From Thermoactinospora rubra (GTDB lineage: Bacteria; Actinomycetota; Actinomycetes; Streptosporangiales; Streptosporangiaceae), in the NCBI RefSeq assembly GCF_002093975.1, contig NZ_MSZZ01000022.1:1-64000 (forward strand): DNA of 64,000 nucleotides, given 5' to 3'. The translations under genes and the position numbers were made by a program. Under the pieces are notes generated by a model that was not told the origin of the DNA, did not search any database, and saw only the letters and a list, made by a program, of their open reading frames with translations. Shown one piece after another: positions 1-9,367 of the stretch (position 1 is its first letter; each line of letters begins with the position of its first letter).

Positions 1-80
1 CACTGGCTTTTAGCACACTGTTGAGTTCTCAAGAAACGGACGCATACTCCCCGTCTTACCGGGGAGGCACATACCTCCGG
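1..80 (-). promoter_or_regulatory. rRNA operon leader with boxA-like antitermination site
   Basis: Read on the minus strand, the window begins with the leader of an rRNA operon whose 16S gene must lie just left of position 1. The stretch at about 8-40 reads TTGAGAACTCAACAGTGTGC, the conserved actinobacterial pre-16S boxA/processing element. Upstream in the leader is a hairpin at 47-66 (CTCCCCG/CGGGGAG, 6-nt loop). Its 3' side overlaps a second possible hairpin at 63-78 (GGAGG/CCTCC), so the two structures are mutually exclusive. The 16S gene itself is not in the window, so its presence is inferred from the leader. Confidence 0.85.
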
Positions 81-86
81 TGCTTC

Positions 87-116
87 ATCTTACCAGTCCG
101 GGACGATTCGTGTCAA
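87..116 (-). promoter_or_regulatory. rRNA promoter, proximal
   Basis: The minus strand carries a perfect -35 TTGACA (111-116), an 18-nt spacer and a -10 TAAGAT (87-92). This is close to the vegetative sigma (HrdB) consensus and sits directly upstream of the boxA leader. It is the strongest-looking promoter in the window, as expected for an rrn operon. Transcription should start near 80 and run leftwards. Confidence 0.88.
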
Positions 117-151
117 ACCGCCCGCACCAGGAAGATTCCGGCAGCCCCGCC

Positions 152-180
152 AACCTACCCGAGATTCCTGACGTGTCCAA
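152..180 (-). promoter_or_regulatory. rRNA promoter, distal
   Basis: A second promoter-like pair lies 65 bp upstream of the first on the same strand: TTGGAC (175-180), 17-nt spacer, TAGGTT (152-157). Tandem promoters are usual for actinomycete rrn operons. A weaker third candidate has a TAAAGT hexamer at 292-297 but a poor -35, so it is not listed separately. Confidence 0.6.
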
Positions 181-343
181 ACGCGCGGACAAGCCCGAAG
201 CTCGGGTGTGATCGGTGGGATGTGCAGAGCCTACCAGCCTCGGCGTGGCCTCCGGCCGCAGCACGATCAGCCGTGCAGCCCTGCACTTCAAACTTTACCA
301 GCCCGCCAGGGGTGTCCGGGCCAGCTTCGGTAACAACACCCCA

Positions 344-367
344 CCGGCCGGGCCTATTCCCGGCCGG
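344..367 (-). terminator. Hairpin around the valS stop codon
   Basis: A perfect 9-bp stem (344-352 with 359-367) with a 6-nt loop contains the valS stop codon (354-356) at its stem-loop border. A second perfect 7-bp hairpin follows at 309-315/336-342 with a 20-nt loop. Neither has a U-tract, which is common for GC-rich actinomycete terminators. Together they could separate valS transcription from the rRNA promoters just downstream. Confidence 0.5.
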
Positions 368-2933
368 CGAGCTCCGCGAGCTGGCCCTCCAGCCGTGCGA
401 TGTCCGCCGCAGCCTGCTCGGCCCGCGCCTTGACCTTCGCCACGACGTCCGCCGGGGCCTTCGCCATGAACTGCTCGTTCCCCAGCTTGGCGGCGACCTG
501 GGCCGCCTCCTTGCGAGCCGCGGCCAGGTCCTTCTCCAGGCGCTTGCGCTCCGCCGCCACGTCGATGGCGCCGGCCGTGTCGATCTCGACGGTCACGCCG
601 CCGACCACGAGCCGCGCCGTCGGGGTGAAGCCCTCGCCCGGCGTCTCCAGCCGCAGCAGCGACCGGATCGCCGTCTCGTGCCCCGCGACAGCCGTACCGG
701 ACATAGCCAGCCGGGCGGCCACCTTCTGGCTGGGCTTGAGGCCCTGGTCGGAGCGGAACCGGCGGATCTCCGTCACCAGCTCCTGCAGCGCGGCGATCTC
801 GGCCTCGGCCGCCGGGTCGGCGTAGCGCTGGTCGGCCACCGGCCACGGCGCGATGACGACCGATTCGCCGCCCGTGACGGCCCGCCACAGCTCTTCGGTG
901 ACGAACGGCACCAGCGGGTGCAGCAGCCGCAGCAACGCTTCGAGGACGTGGCCGAGCACCAGCCGCGTGTGGTCCAGTCCCTGCGACAGCTGGACCTTAG
1001 CCAGCTCGAGATACCAGTCGCAGACCTCGTCCCACGCGAAGTGGTAGAGCAGGTCGCAGGCCTTGGCGAACTCGAATTCCTCGAACGCCGCGTCGGCCGC
1101 GGCGATGACCGACTGGAGCCGCGACAGGATCCACCGATCGGCCGCCGTAAGCTCCAGGCCCTCCAGCGAGCCGACCGCCGCGCCGTTCATCAGCGCGAAG
1201 CGGGTCGCGTTCCAGATCTTGTTGCAGAAGTTGCGCGACCCGGCCGCCCACTCCTCGCTCACCGCGACGTCGGCGCCCGGGTTGGCCCCGCGCAGCAGGG
1301 TGAAGCGCGTGGCGTCGGCGCCGAAGCGGTCGATCCAGTCGAGCGGGTCGACGACGTTGCCGAACGACTTCGACATCTTCTTGCCGTACTGGTCGCGCAC
1401 CATGCCGTGCAGCGCCACCACGCGGAAGGGCGGCTGGCCGTCCATGGCGTACAGCCCGAACATCATCATCCGGGCGACCCAGAAGAACAGGATGTCGTAG
1501 CCGGTCACCAGCACGGACGTCGGGTAGAAGCGCTCCAGGTCGGCGGTGCGCTCCGGCCAGCCCAGCGTGGAGAACGGCCACAGGCCCGAGGAGAACCACG
1601 TGTCGAGCACATCGGGGTCCTGCACGTAGCCCGCCGGCGGCTGCTCGTCGGGCCCCACGCACACGACCTCGCCATTGGGCCCGTACCAGACCGGGATCCG
1701 GTGCCCCCACCACAGCTGGCGCGAGATGCACCAGTCGTGCATGTCGTCGACCCAGTCGAAGTAGCGCTTGGCCAGCTCGGGCGGGTGGATCCGGGTGCGG
1801 CCGTCGCGTACGGCGTCGCCCGCGGCCTTGGCCAGCGGTCCCACGTTGACGAACCACTGCAGCGACAGGCGCGGCTCGACCACGGTCTTGCAGCGCGAGC
1901 AGTGGCCGACGGCGTGCACGTAGGGCCGCTTCTCGGCGACGATGCGGCCCTCGGCGCGCAGCGCCGCGACGACGGCCGGGCGCGCCTCGAAGCGGTCGAG
2001 CCCCTCGAACGGCCCGTGCGCGGTGATGACGCCGCGCTCGTCCATGATGGTCAGCGACGGCAGCGAGTGGCGGCGGCCGATCTCGAAGTCGTTGGGGTCG
2101 TGCGCCGGGGTCACCTTGACCGCGCCGGTGCCGAAGGCCGGGTCGACGTGCTCGTCGGCGACGATCGGGATCCTCCGGCCGGTCAGCGGCAGCTCGACCT
2201 CCTGGCCGATCAGGTGCCGGTAACGCTCGTCGGACGGGTGGACGGCCACGGCCGTGTCGCCCAGCATCGTCTCCGCGCGGGTCGTGGCCACGACGATCGA
2301 CACGTCGCCCGAGCCGTAGCGGATCGAGACGAGCTCGCCCTCGTCGTCGGTGTGCTCGACCTCGATGTCGGACAGCGCGGTGTGGCAGCGCACGCACCAG
2401 TTGATGATGCGCTCGGCGCGGTAGATCAGCCCGTCGTCGAACAGCTTCTTGAAGATGGTCTGGACGGCGCGCGAGAGGCCCTCGTCCATCGTGAAGCGGT
2501 CGCGCGTCCAGTCGACCCCGTCGCCGAGCCGGCGCATCTGGCCCTGGATCTTGCCGCCGGACTCGGCCTTCCACTGCCAGACGCGCTCCACGAACGCCTC
2601 GCGCCCCAGGTCGTGGCGCGACAGCCCGTCCTTGGCCAGCTCGCGCTCCACGACGTTCTGCGTCGCGATGCCCGCGTGGTCCATGCCCGGCAGCCACAGG
2701 GTCTCCTTGCCCTGCATCCGGGCGCGGCGGGTGAGGGCGTCCATGATCGAGTGGTCGAGCGCGTGGCCCATGTGCAGGACGCCGGTGACGTTGGGGGGCG
2801 GGAGCACGATGCAGTACGGCTCGCGCGAGCTGCCCGGGTCGGCTACGAAGTAGCCCTTCGATACCCAGCGCTCGTAGCTGGGAGCCTCGACTTCGGCCGG
2901 GATGTACTGGGTAGGCAGCTCTGGCGTCGTCAC
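354..2933 (-). CDS. valS: Valyl-tRNA synthetase
   Basis: This enzyme charges tRNA-Val with valine in the cytoplasm and is a class I synthetase. The 859-residue product shows the HIGH-type motif (HMGH, residues 54-57, preceded by PPPNVTG), a KMSKS motif near residue 520, the editing domain between them, and the C-terminal coiled-coil arm typical of ValS (about the last 65 residues). The length fits the family. The start chosen is the GTG at 2933; a TTG three codons upstream is in frame. A TAAACT hexamer ends 8 nt before the GTG and no ribosome binding site is visible, so the gene may be leaderless. It stands alone between the rRNA promoters and clpX. Confidence 0.97.
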   Translation of the reverse strand: MTTPELPTQYIPAEVEAPSYERWVSKGYFVADPGSSREPYCIVLPPPNVTGVLHMGHALDHSIMDALTRRARMQGKETLWLPGMDHAGIATQNVVERELAKDGLSRHDLGREAFVERVWQWKAESGGKIQGQMRRLGDGVDWTRDRFTMDEGLSRAVQTIFKKLFDDGLIYRAERIINWCVRCHTALSDIEVEHTDDEGELVSIRYGSGDVSIVVATTRAETMLGDTAVAVHPSDERYRHLIGQEVELPLTGRRIPIVADEHVDPAFGTGAVKVTPAHDPNDFEIGRRHSLPSLTIMDERGVITAHGPFEGLDRFEARPAVVAALRAEGRIVAEKRPYVHAVGHCSRCKTVVEPRLSLQWFVNVGPLAKAAGDAVRDGRTRIHPPELAKRYFDWVDDMHDWCISRQLWWGHRIPVWYGPNGEVVCVGPDEQPPAGYVQDPDVLDTWFSSGLWPFSTLGWPERTADLERFYPTSVLVTGYDILFFWVARMMMFGLYAMDGQPPFRVVALHGMVRDQYGKKMSKSFGNVVDPLDWIDRFGADATRFTLLRGANPGADVAVSEEWAAGSRNFCNKIWNATRFALMNGAAVGSLEGLELTAADRWILSRLQSVIAAADAAFEEFEFAKACDLLYHFAWDEVCDWYLELAKVQLSQGLDHTRLVLGHVLEALLRLLHPLVPFVTEELWRAVTGGESVVIAPWPVADQRYADPAAEAEIAALQELVTEIRRFRSDQGLKPSQKVAARLAMSGTAVAGHETAIRSLLRLETPGEGFTPTARLVVGGVTVEIDTAGAIDVAAERKRLEKDLAAARKEAAQVAAKLGNEQFMAKAPADVVAKVKARAEQAAADIARLEGQLAELAGRE

Positions 2934-2941
2934 AGTGCACA

Positions 2942-2947
2942 AGTTTA
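2942..2947 (-). promoter_or_regulatory. -10 element of valS (leaderless candidate)
   Basis: TAAACT on the minus strand lies 8 nt before the GTG start of valS. This spacing would put the transcription start at or next to the start codon. No good -35 is visible, so the call rests on the hexamer and the absence of a Shine-Dalgarno sequence. Confidence 0.4.
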
Positions 2948-3032
2948 GGGCTGGCGGGAGGGCGGCGGAGACGAGCTGAGCGCCGCACCGCGCCGGCTAC
3001 GCCGTACAGTGCCGGAAAGCGCCGGAGAGCGC

Positions 3033-4316
<1,284 letters not shown>

Positions 4317-4445
4317 CCCAGATACTCCTTTGCGTGGGACAGGAACCGCCCTGCTCCCGCGGTCCGTGTCACCGGACCGGGTCGAACCGCTCAGGTATCG
4401 ACGTTACCGTCTTCTGGGCCCTCAGTGAGCCCCCTGGCGGCGAGT

Positions 4446-4483
4446 CGCACCGGAACGTGCCTTATCCGGCACCTTCCGGTGCG
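4446..4483 (-). terminator. Long hairpin between clpP2 and clpX
   Basis: Arms 4446-4455 and 4474-4483 pair perfectly over 10 bp. Inside them 4457-4461 and 4468-4472 add 5 bp across a single C-C mismatch, with a 6-nt loop. It begins 12 nt after the clpP2 stop. There is no U-run, so it could be an intrinsic-like terminator, an attenuating structure or an mRNA-stabilising end. Confidence 0.55.
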
Positions 4484-4494
4484 GTCCGCATCCG

Positions 4495-5118
4495 TCAGGA
4501 AACAGCGGCCTGAGCACGCTTCTTCCGAGACGGAATGATGTCGTCGATCAGACCATACGCCTTGGCATCGTCGGCAGTGAGAATTTTGTCGCGCTCGATG
4601 TCCTTGCGGATCTGGAGCACGTCCCTGCCGGTGTGCCGAGCGATGATCTCCTCGAGTTGGGCCCGCATGCGCAGGATCTCCCGCGCCTGGACCTCGATGT
4701 CGCTGGCCTGGCCGCCGCCCTCGGAGGAGGGCTGGTGGATCAGGATGCGGGCGGTGGGCAGCGCGAACCGCTTGCCCGGGGTGCCGCCGGCCAGCAGCAC
4801 GGCGGCCGCGGAGGCGGCCTGGCCCAGGCACACGGTCTGGATCTCCGGACGCACGAACTGCATCGTGTCGTAGATCGCGGTCATCGCCGTGAACGACCCG
4901 CCCGGCGAGTTGATGTAGATGCTGATGTCGCGATCGGGGTCCAGCGACTCGAGTGTCAGGATCTGCGCCATGATGTCGTTGGCCACCGAGTCGTCGATCG
5001 GCACACCCAGGAAGATGATCCGGTCCTCGAAGAGCTTGGTGTACGGATTCATCTCCTTGATGCCGTACGACGTGCGCTCGGTGAACGAGGGGATGTAGTA
5101 GCGGCTTTGGATGTTCAC
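4495..5118 (-). CDS. clpP2: ClpP2, ATP-dependent Clp protease proteolytic subunit
   Basis: This is a ClpP serine protease ring subunit. It carries the catalytic serine in GQAASAA (around residue 101), the histidine in ILIHQPS and the aspartate in the KDIERDK segment. The start ARYILPSF-like region and the VCLGQAASAAAVLLAGGTPG block match actinobacterial ClpP2. The GTG at 5118 is preferred because AAGGGGAG lies 4-5 nt before it; a GTG eight codons earlier overlaps the clpP1 stop. It begins 10 nt after clpP1, so the two are co-transcribed and should form the mixed ClpP1P2 tetradecamer known from actinobacteria. Confidence 0.96.
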   Translation of the reverse strand: MNIQSRYYIPSFTERTSYGIKEMNPYTKLFEDRIIFLGVPIDDSVANDIMAQILTLESLDPDRDISIYINSPGGSFTAMTAIYDTMQFVRPEIQTVCLGQAASAAAVLLAGGTPGKRFALPTARILIHQPSSEGGGQASDIEVQAREILRMRAQLEEIIARHTGRDVLQIRKDIERDKILTADDAKAYGLIDDIIPSRKKRAQAAVS

Positions 5119-5128
5119 TTCACTCCCC

Positions 5129-5761
5129 TTAGGAGACGGCACCCTGGGAGGGCACCTGCCGCGCGCTGCGCACCACGTGGTCGATGAAACCGTAATCCTT
5201 GGCCTCGTCGGCGGTGAACCAGCGGTCGCGGTCGGAGTCCTTCTCGATCTGCTCGAGCGGCTGACCGGTGTGGTAGGCGATCCGCTCGGCCAGCGTCTTC
5301 TTGACGTACAGCATCTGCTCGGCCTGGATGGCGATGTCGGCCGCGGTGCCGCCGATGCCGCCGGAAGGCTGGTGCATCATGATCCGCGCGTGCGGCAGGG
5401 CGTAGCGCTTGCCCGGCGCGCCCGCGCACAGCAGGAACTGCCCCATGGAGGCGGCCAGCCCCATCGCCACGGTGGCGACGTCGTTCGGCACATACTCCAT
5501 CATGTCGTAAATCGCCATGCCCGCCGTCACCGAGCCGCCCGGCGAGTTGATGTAGAGGTAGATGTCCCGCTCCGGGTCGTCGGCGGCCAGCAGCAGCAGC
5601 TCGGCGGCGATGCGGTTGGCGATCGCGTCGTTCACCTCCGAGCCGAGCACAATGATGCGCTCACGCAGCAGGCGCTGGTAGAGCTGGTCTTCTAGCCGGA
5701 AGGCGGAGGCGTCTTCGCGGGCTCGCGACTCTGGGTTGAAGAAGGTCGGCGGGCTGATCAC
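5129..5761 (-). CDS. clpP1: ClpP1, ATP-dependent Clp protease proteolytic subunit
   Basis: This is the first proteolytic subunit of the ClpP1P2 peptidase. The catalytic serine is in GLAASMGQF, the histidine in IMMHQPSGG, and the aspartate in the EKDSDRDRW segment. The sequence LLAADDPERDIYLYINSPGG is typical of the family. The frame stays open far upstream, so the start must be chosen: the GTG at 5761 has GGAAGG 7 nt before it and gives 210 residues. An ATG at 5833 would lie before the inferred transcription start (near 5799) and would include a rare TTA codon, so it is less likely. Expression is probably activated by ClgR through the box at 5851-5866. Confidence 0.95.
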   Translation of the reverse strand: MISPPTFFNPESRAREDASAFRLEDQLYQRLLRERIIVLGSEVNDAIANRIAAELLLLAADDPERDIYLYINSPGGSVTAGMAIYDMMEYVPNDVATVAMGLAASMGQFLLCAGAPGKRYALPHARIMMHQPSGGIGGTAADIAIQAEQMLYVKKTLAERIAYHTGQPLEQIEKDSDRDRWFTADEAKDYGFIDHVVRSARQVPSQGAVS

Positions 5762-5805
5762 AGCGTCACCTTCCGATGCGTCGTTCTCGATGGGCTTTGC
5801 TTGTG

Positions 5806-5834
5806 ACCTTAACGCGGACTGCCCACAGGTCATG
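5806..5834 (-). promoter_or_regulatory. clpP1P2 promoter
   Basis: TAAGGT (5806-5811) on the minus strand is a plausible -10, giving a start near 5799. No good -35 lies 16-18 nt upstream (CATGAC at 5829-5834). A weak -35 fits a promoter that depends on an activator, here ClgR. Confidence 0.45.
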
Positions 5835-5850
5835 CCAGCATCCTCGCACT

Positions 5851-5866
5851 GTTCGCTGTCGGCGCA
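5851..5866. promoter_or_regulatory. ClgR-type operator upstream of clpP1
   Basis: GTTCGC, five bases, then GCGCA matches the known actinobacterial ClgR box (GTTCGC-N5-GCG). Its centre lies about 60 bp upstream of the inferred clpP1 transcription start, the usual position for this activator. The matching site and location are seen directly; the regulator itself is not in the window. Confidence 0.75.
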
Positions 5867-5916
5867 GGTTGCCTCCACTTGCCTCCACTTGCCTCCGCGA
5901 GGCGGACGGGCGCGCC

Positions 5917-7458
5917 TCACGGCGACTCCGAGTGCCCGCGCCTGTCCTCCACGTCCAGCTCCCGCGACAGCTTGAGTTGCGTCTCCGCGCTGATCTTGCC
6001 CTTCCGGTAGAGCTCGTTCACCTTGTGCCGCTGGACGCGGACGAGGTCCCGGCGCAGCCTTCCGCGGCCGTGCGGGCTCTCGGAGTCCTCGTCCAGTACG
6101 GCGCGCACGCGGTCCAGGCGCAGCTGGAACAGCTGGCGGTACACCTCGGCGGTGCGGTCGTCCACCTCGTCGTCGGACGCCAGCTCGTCGATGCGGGCCA
6201 GCGCGGCCTCCAGCATGGCCTCCCGGGCGAGGGCCTCCTCGCGCAGCTCCGCCTCGCTCTCGCCCATGCCCAGGCGCCGCAGCAGCGGGGCGATGGTCGG
6301 GGCCTGGCCGAGCAGGGTGGCCAGCACCACGCAGGCGGCCAGGAACACCACCAGGTCGCGTCCCGGGGCGTCGTGCGGCAGCGACAGGGCGATGGCCAGC
6401 GTGATGGCGCCCCTGATGCCCGCCCAGCCCATCACGAACCGCTGCCGCAGGTCGATGCTCTCGAATCGCTTGAACCGCAGCAGCGGCACGACCACGATCG
6501 TCCAGACCATCCGCACGCCCACGACCACCGCCACGACGACCACGGCGGCCAGGACCAGCCGCTGCCAGTGATGGTCGAGGATGGCCGCGAAGACGTCGGT
6601 GAGCTGGAGTCCCAGCAGCACGAACAGCGTCGACTCCAGCAGGAACACCAGCACGTCCCAGAAGGTGTCGCCGGCCAGCCGGGAGGACGGCTGCAGCACG
6701 CCCTGGCGTTTGACGCCCAGGTGGAAGCCCACGACGATGGTCGCCAGCACGCCCGACAGGCCCAGGTGCTCGGCGGGGAGGTAGGCGACGAACGGCGTGG
6801 CCAGCGACAGGACGATCTGGGTGGCCGAGTCGCGGATGTGCGTGCGGACTCTGCCGATGACCCAGCCCAGCGCCGCGCCGTACAGCACACCGCCGGCGAC
6901 CACGCGCAGCAGGTTCCCGCCGACCTCCAGCGGGGTGACGGCATGGGCCAACGCGCTCAGCGCCAGCCCGAACATGGTCAGCGCGACCCCGTCGTTGACC
7001 AGGCTCTCGCCCTCCAGGATCGTCACGAGCCGCCTGGGCGCGCCCAGCCGTTTGATCACCGAGGTGGCGGCCACGGGGTCCGTCGGGGCCACCGCCGCGC
7101 CCAGCGCGAGTGCCACCGCGCCGCTCAGCGCGGGTACGGCGAAGCCGGCCGCGAAGGCGACGCACAGCGCGGTGGCGCAGGTCAGGCTGAAGGCCATGAT
7201 GCCGATCGGGACCGCGTCCTCGCGGGTCTCGCGGGGGGCGGTGAAGAAGGCCGCGTGGTAGACCAGGGGCGGCAGGAAGACGTTCAGCACCAGCTCGGGC
7301 GGCACGTGGACGTCGTCGGCGCCGGGCAGGAAGCTCGCCAGCAGGCCCAGGACGACCAGGAGGATGGCCTCGGGCACGTCGATGCGCCGGGCCACCGCCC
7401 TGGCCACGACGAGCGAGACGGCGACCGCCACGCCCACGATGAACAGCTTGTCCTCCAT
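5917..7458 (-). CDS. CPA1-family Na+/H+ antiporter
   Basis: This 513-residue membrane protein exchanges Na+ (or K+) for protons. The N-terminal ~390 residues form about 12 hydrophobic segments and carry the CPA1 signature GAAVAPTDPVAATSVIKRLG, followed by an ND pair in VNDGVALTMFG. The last ~120 residues are a charged cytosolic tail rich in Arg and Glu, common in NhaP-type antiporters. The ATG at 7458 is preceded by GGGGAGGAGAG at a good distance; longer in-frame extensions run through the repeat region and are not credible. It sits between tig and clpP1, which are adjacent in most actinobacteria, so it is an insertion into that conserved block. Confidence 0.9.
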   Translation of the reverse strand: MEDKLFIVGVAVAVSLVVARAVARRIDVPEAILLVVLGLLASFLPGADDVHVPPELVLNVFLPPLVYHAAFFTAPRETREDAVPIGIMAFSLTCATALCVAFAAGFAVPALSGAVALALGAAVAPTDPVAATSVIKRLGAPRRLVTILEGESLVNDGVALTMFGLALSALAHAVTPLEVGGNLLRVVAGGVLYGAALGWVIGRVRTHIRDSATQIVLSLATPFVAYLPAEHLGLSGVLATIVVGFHLGVKRQGVLQPSSRLAGDTFWDVLVFLLESTLFVLLGLQLTDVFAAILDHHWQRLVLAAVVVVAVVVGVRMVWTIVVVPLLRFKRFESIDLRQRFVMGWAGIRGAITLAIALSLPHDAPGRDLVVFLAACVVLATLLGQAPTIAPLLRRLGMGESEAELREEALAREAMLEAALARIDELASDDEVDDRTAEVYRQLFQLRLDRVRAVLDEDSESPHGRGRLRRDLVRVQRHKVNELYRKGKISAETQLKLSRELDVEDRRGHSESP

Positions 7459-7611
7459 CGCTCTCCTCCCCCGGCGGCCCGGCGCCCGCCCTCGCCGCCG
7501 TGACACCGGGGCCTTGCCCTGCCCCGGGGACGGCGCGCCCGAGCCTCCCGCTGGTGTCGGACGCCGGGCCGTACCGTCGCACTTCCCGCTCCGGGGCGCC
7601 TCACCCCGGCG

Positions 7612-7806
7612 CTGCGGACGGCTCCGGCCCTGGAGCATGCTCGGCCCGGACCGCGAACGACCCACCCGGCACCGCGAACGACCCACCCGGCACCGCGGAC
7701 GACCCGTCCAGCCCTGCGGATGGCCCGTCCAGCCCTGGAGACGACTCACCCGGTCCCGAAAACGACTCACCGTCCCGAAACGACTCATCCGTCCCGAAAA
7801 CGACGA
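7612..7806. repeat. Degenerate 21-bp tandem repeat array
   Basis: About nine to ten head-to-tail units of a 21-bp motif (type CCGCGAACGACCCACCCGGCA). The units at 7651-7671 and 7672-7692 are identical. 7693-7713, 7714-7734 and 7735-7755 are diverged. 7756-7774 and 7775-7793 are shortened to 19 bp, and the last ends inside the terminator flank. Two more diverged units precede 7651. The gradient of divergence suggests growth by slippage at one end. Confidence 0.8.
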
Positions 7807-7832
7807 AACCCCCGGCCGCCGGGCCGGGGGTT
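7807..7832 (-). terminator. Rho-independent terminator of tig
   Basis: A perfect 11-bp stem (7807-7817 with 7822-7832) with a GCCG tetraloop lies 18 nt after the tig stop. On the minus strand it is followed by a T-rich stretch (TTTCGTCGTTTT). It is one of the few U-tract terminators in this window. Confidence 0.85.
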
Positions 7833-7849
7833 CGCGTGAGAGGGGCGGG

Positions 7850-9232
7850 TTACTCCTTCTCGGACTCCTGCTCGGAGTCGGAGGCGGGCGCCTCGGCCTG
7901 CTCCTCGGCGCTGATCTCGGCGTAGATGGCCTTCAGGTCGACCTCGTTGCCCTCGGTGTCGACCACCTTGGCCGCGTCGCCCACAAGCGTCTTGGCCTTG
8001 TCGCGGACGATCTCCACCATGGCCAGCGTCAGCTCGCCGTTGTCGGCCATGTGCTGGGCCAGCTGGTTGGGCTGGACGCCCATCTGCATGGCCCGGCGGA
8101 CGACGAAGTTGGTCAGCTCCTGCTCGGCGACGCCCAGCTCCTCGGCCTTGGCGATCTTGTCGAGCACGAAGCCCGCCTTGATGGCCCTGGCGGAGGTGGT
8201 CTCGAACTCGGCGAAGCGCTCCTCCTCCGTCGTCTGGTAGAGGCGGAAGAAGGCCTCGCGGCTCAGGCCGCTGTTGGCGATCTGGTGGTCGAGGTTGTGC
8301 TTGCGGGCGTCGATCTCGGCCTTGAGCGCGCTCTCGGGGATCGGGATGTCGATCTTGGCCAGCAGCGCGTCGAGGGCCTTCTCGCGGGCCTGGACGATCT
8401 GCTCGACGAGCTTGTTGCGGCGGACGCTCTCGCGGATGCTTTCCTTGAGCTCCTCGAGCGTGTCGAACTCGCTGGCCAGCTGCGCGAACTCGTCGTCGAG
8501 CTCGGGCAGGACCTTCTCCTTGACCTGCTTGAGGGTGATGATGACGTCCGCCTCCTGGCCGGCGTGCTCGCCGCCGACCAGCTCGGTGCGGAAGGTCTTC
8601 TCCTCGCCGGCCGACATGCCCTCGAGCGCGTCGTCGAGGCCCTGCAGCACCGACCCGGCGCCGACCTCGTAGGAGACCTCGCTGGCCTGCTGCTCCTCGA
8701 TGTTCTCGCCGTCGATCTCGGCGCGCAGGTCCATGACCACGAAGTCGCCCCTGGCGGCCGGGCGGTCCACGCCGGTCAGCGTGGCGAAGCGCTGGCGCAG
8801 GGCGTCGAGCTGCTTGTCGACGTCCTCGTCGGTGACGGTGGCGGCGTCGACGGTGACCTCGATGTCGGAGTAGTCGGGCACCTCGAAGTTGGGGCGCACG
8901 TCGACCTCGGCGGTGAACTCGATCTGCTCGCCGTCCTCGATCTTGGTGACCTCGATGTCGGGCTGGCTCACCGGGAAGACGTCGGCCTCGTCGACGGCCT
9001 TGCCGTACAGCTTGGGCACCGCGTCGTTGAGGGTCTCCTCGAGCACGGGAGCCCGGCCGAACCGCTGCTCGATGATGCGGGCGGGAACCTTGCCAGGGCG
9101 GAAGCCCGGGACGCGCACCTGCTGCGCGATCTTCTTGTACGCCGCATCCAGACTCGGGCGCAGCTCCTCGAACGGCACCTCGACGGTGAGCTTCACCCGG
9201 GTCGGGCTGAGCTCCTCGACAGCGGTCTTCAC
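7850..9232 (-). CDS. tig: Trigger factor, ribosome-associated chaperone
   Basis: Trigger factor binds the ribosome exit site and folds nascent chains, with a peptidyl-prolyl isomerase domain. The 460-residue product has the N-terminal ribosome-binding domain with the signature VPGFRPGKVP near residues 43-52, a central FKBP-type domain, and a long helical C-terminal chaperone domain ending in an acidic tail. The GTG at 9232 is chosen because AAGGAG lies 8 nt upstream. Gene order tig / antiporter / clpP1 / clpP2 / clpX retains the usual actinobacterial block except for the antiporter. Confidence 0.97.
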   Translation of the reverse strand: MKTAVEELSPTRVKLTVEVPFEELRPSLDAAYKKIAQQVRVPGFRPGKVPARIIEQRFGRAPVLEETLNDAVPKLYGKAVDEADVFPVSQPDIEVTKIEDGEQIEFTAEVDVRPNFEVPDYSDIEVTVDAATVTDEDVDKQLDALRQRFATLTGVDRPAARGDFVVMDLRAEIDGENIEEQQASEVSYEVGAGSVLQGLDDALEGMSAGEEKTFRTELVGGEHAGQEADVIITLKQVKEKVLPELDDEFAQLASEFDTLEELKESIRESVRRNKLVEQIVQAREKALDALLAKIDIPIPESALKAEIDARKHNLDHQIANSGLSREAFFRLYQTTEEERFAEFETTSARAIKAGFVLDKIAKAEELGVAEQELTNFVVRRAMQMGVQPNQLAQHMADNGELTLAMVEIVRDKAKTLVGDAAKVVDTEGNEVDLKAIYAEISAEEQAEAPASDSEQESEKE

Positions 9233-9367
9233 GGGGTGGTCTCCTTGATCAAGCATCGAGTGATCGCGGGCGCGCCATTCGGTACGGCTCACGCGCCGCG
9301 CCCACATAGCGGCGATGGGCATGCTGCGCCCACGGCCCCTGTCAGTCTAGGGCAGATATTTCTCCAC

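Larger units (their letters stand above)
7459..7849. other. Intergenic region between antiporter and tig
   Basis: This 391-bp gap holds no credible gene. It contains the antiporter upstream region, a degenerate 21-bp tandem repeat array (7612-7806) and the tig terminator (7807-7832). Open frames through it owe their length to the repeats and high GC. Confidence 0.7.

Noticed and set aside
21..2948. Open frame of 975 codons on the plus strand across valS and the rRNA leader
   Set aside because: It is antisense to valS, very rich in Arg, Val, Gly and Leu, and has no recognisable domain. The valS frame shows clear family motifs.
5129..7582. An 817-codon frame continuing upstream of clpP1
   Set aside because: Only the last 210 codons are ClpP. 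The rest is antisense-frame sequence inside the antiporter gene, rich in Arg, Gly and Pro.
7612..7806. Repeat array considered as a CRISPR
   Set aside because: The units are contiguous 19-21-bp tandem repeats with no spacers, and no cas gene is near.
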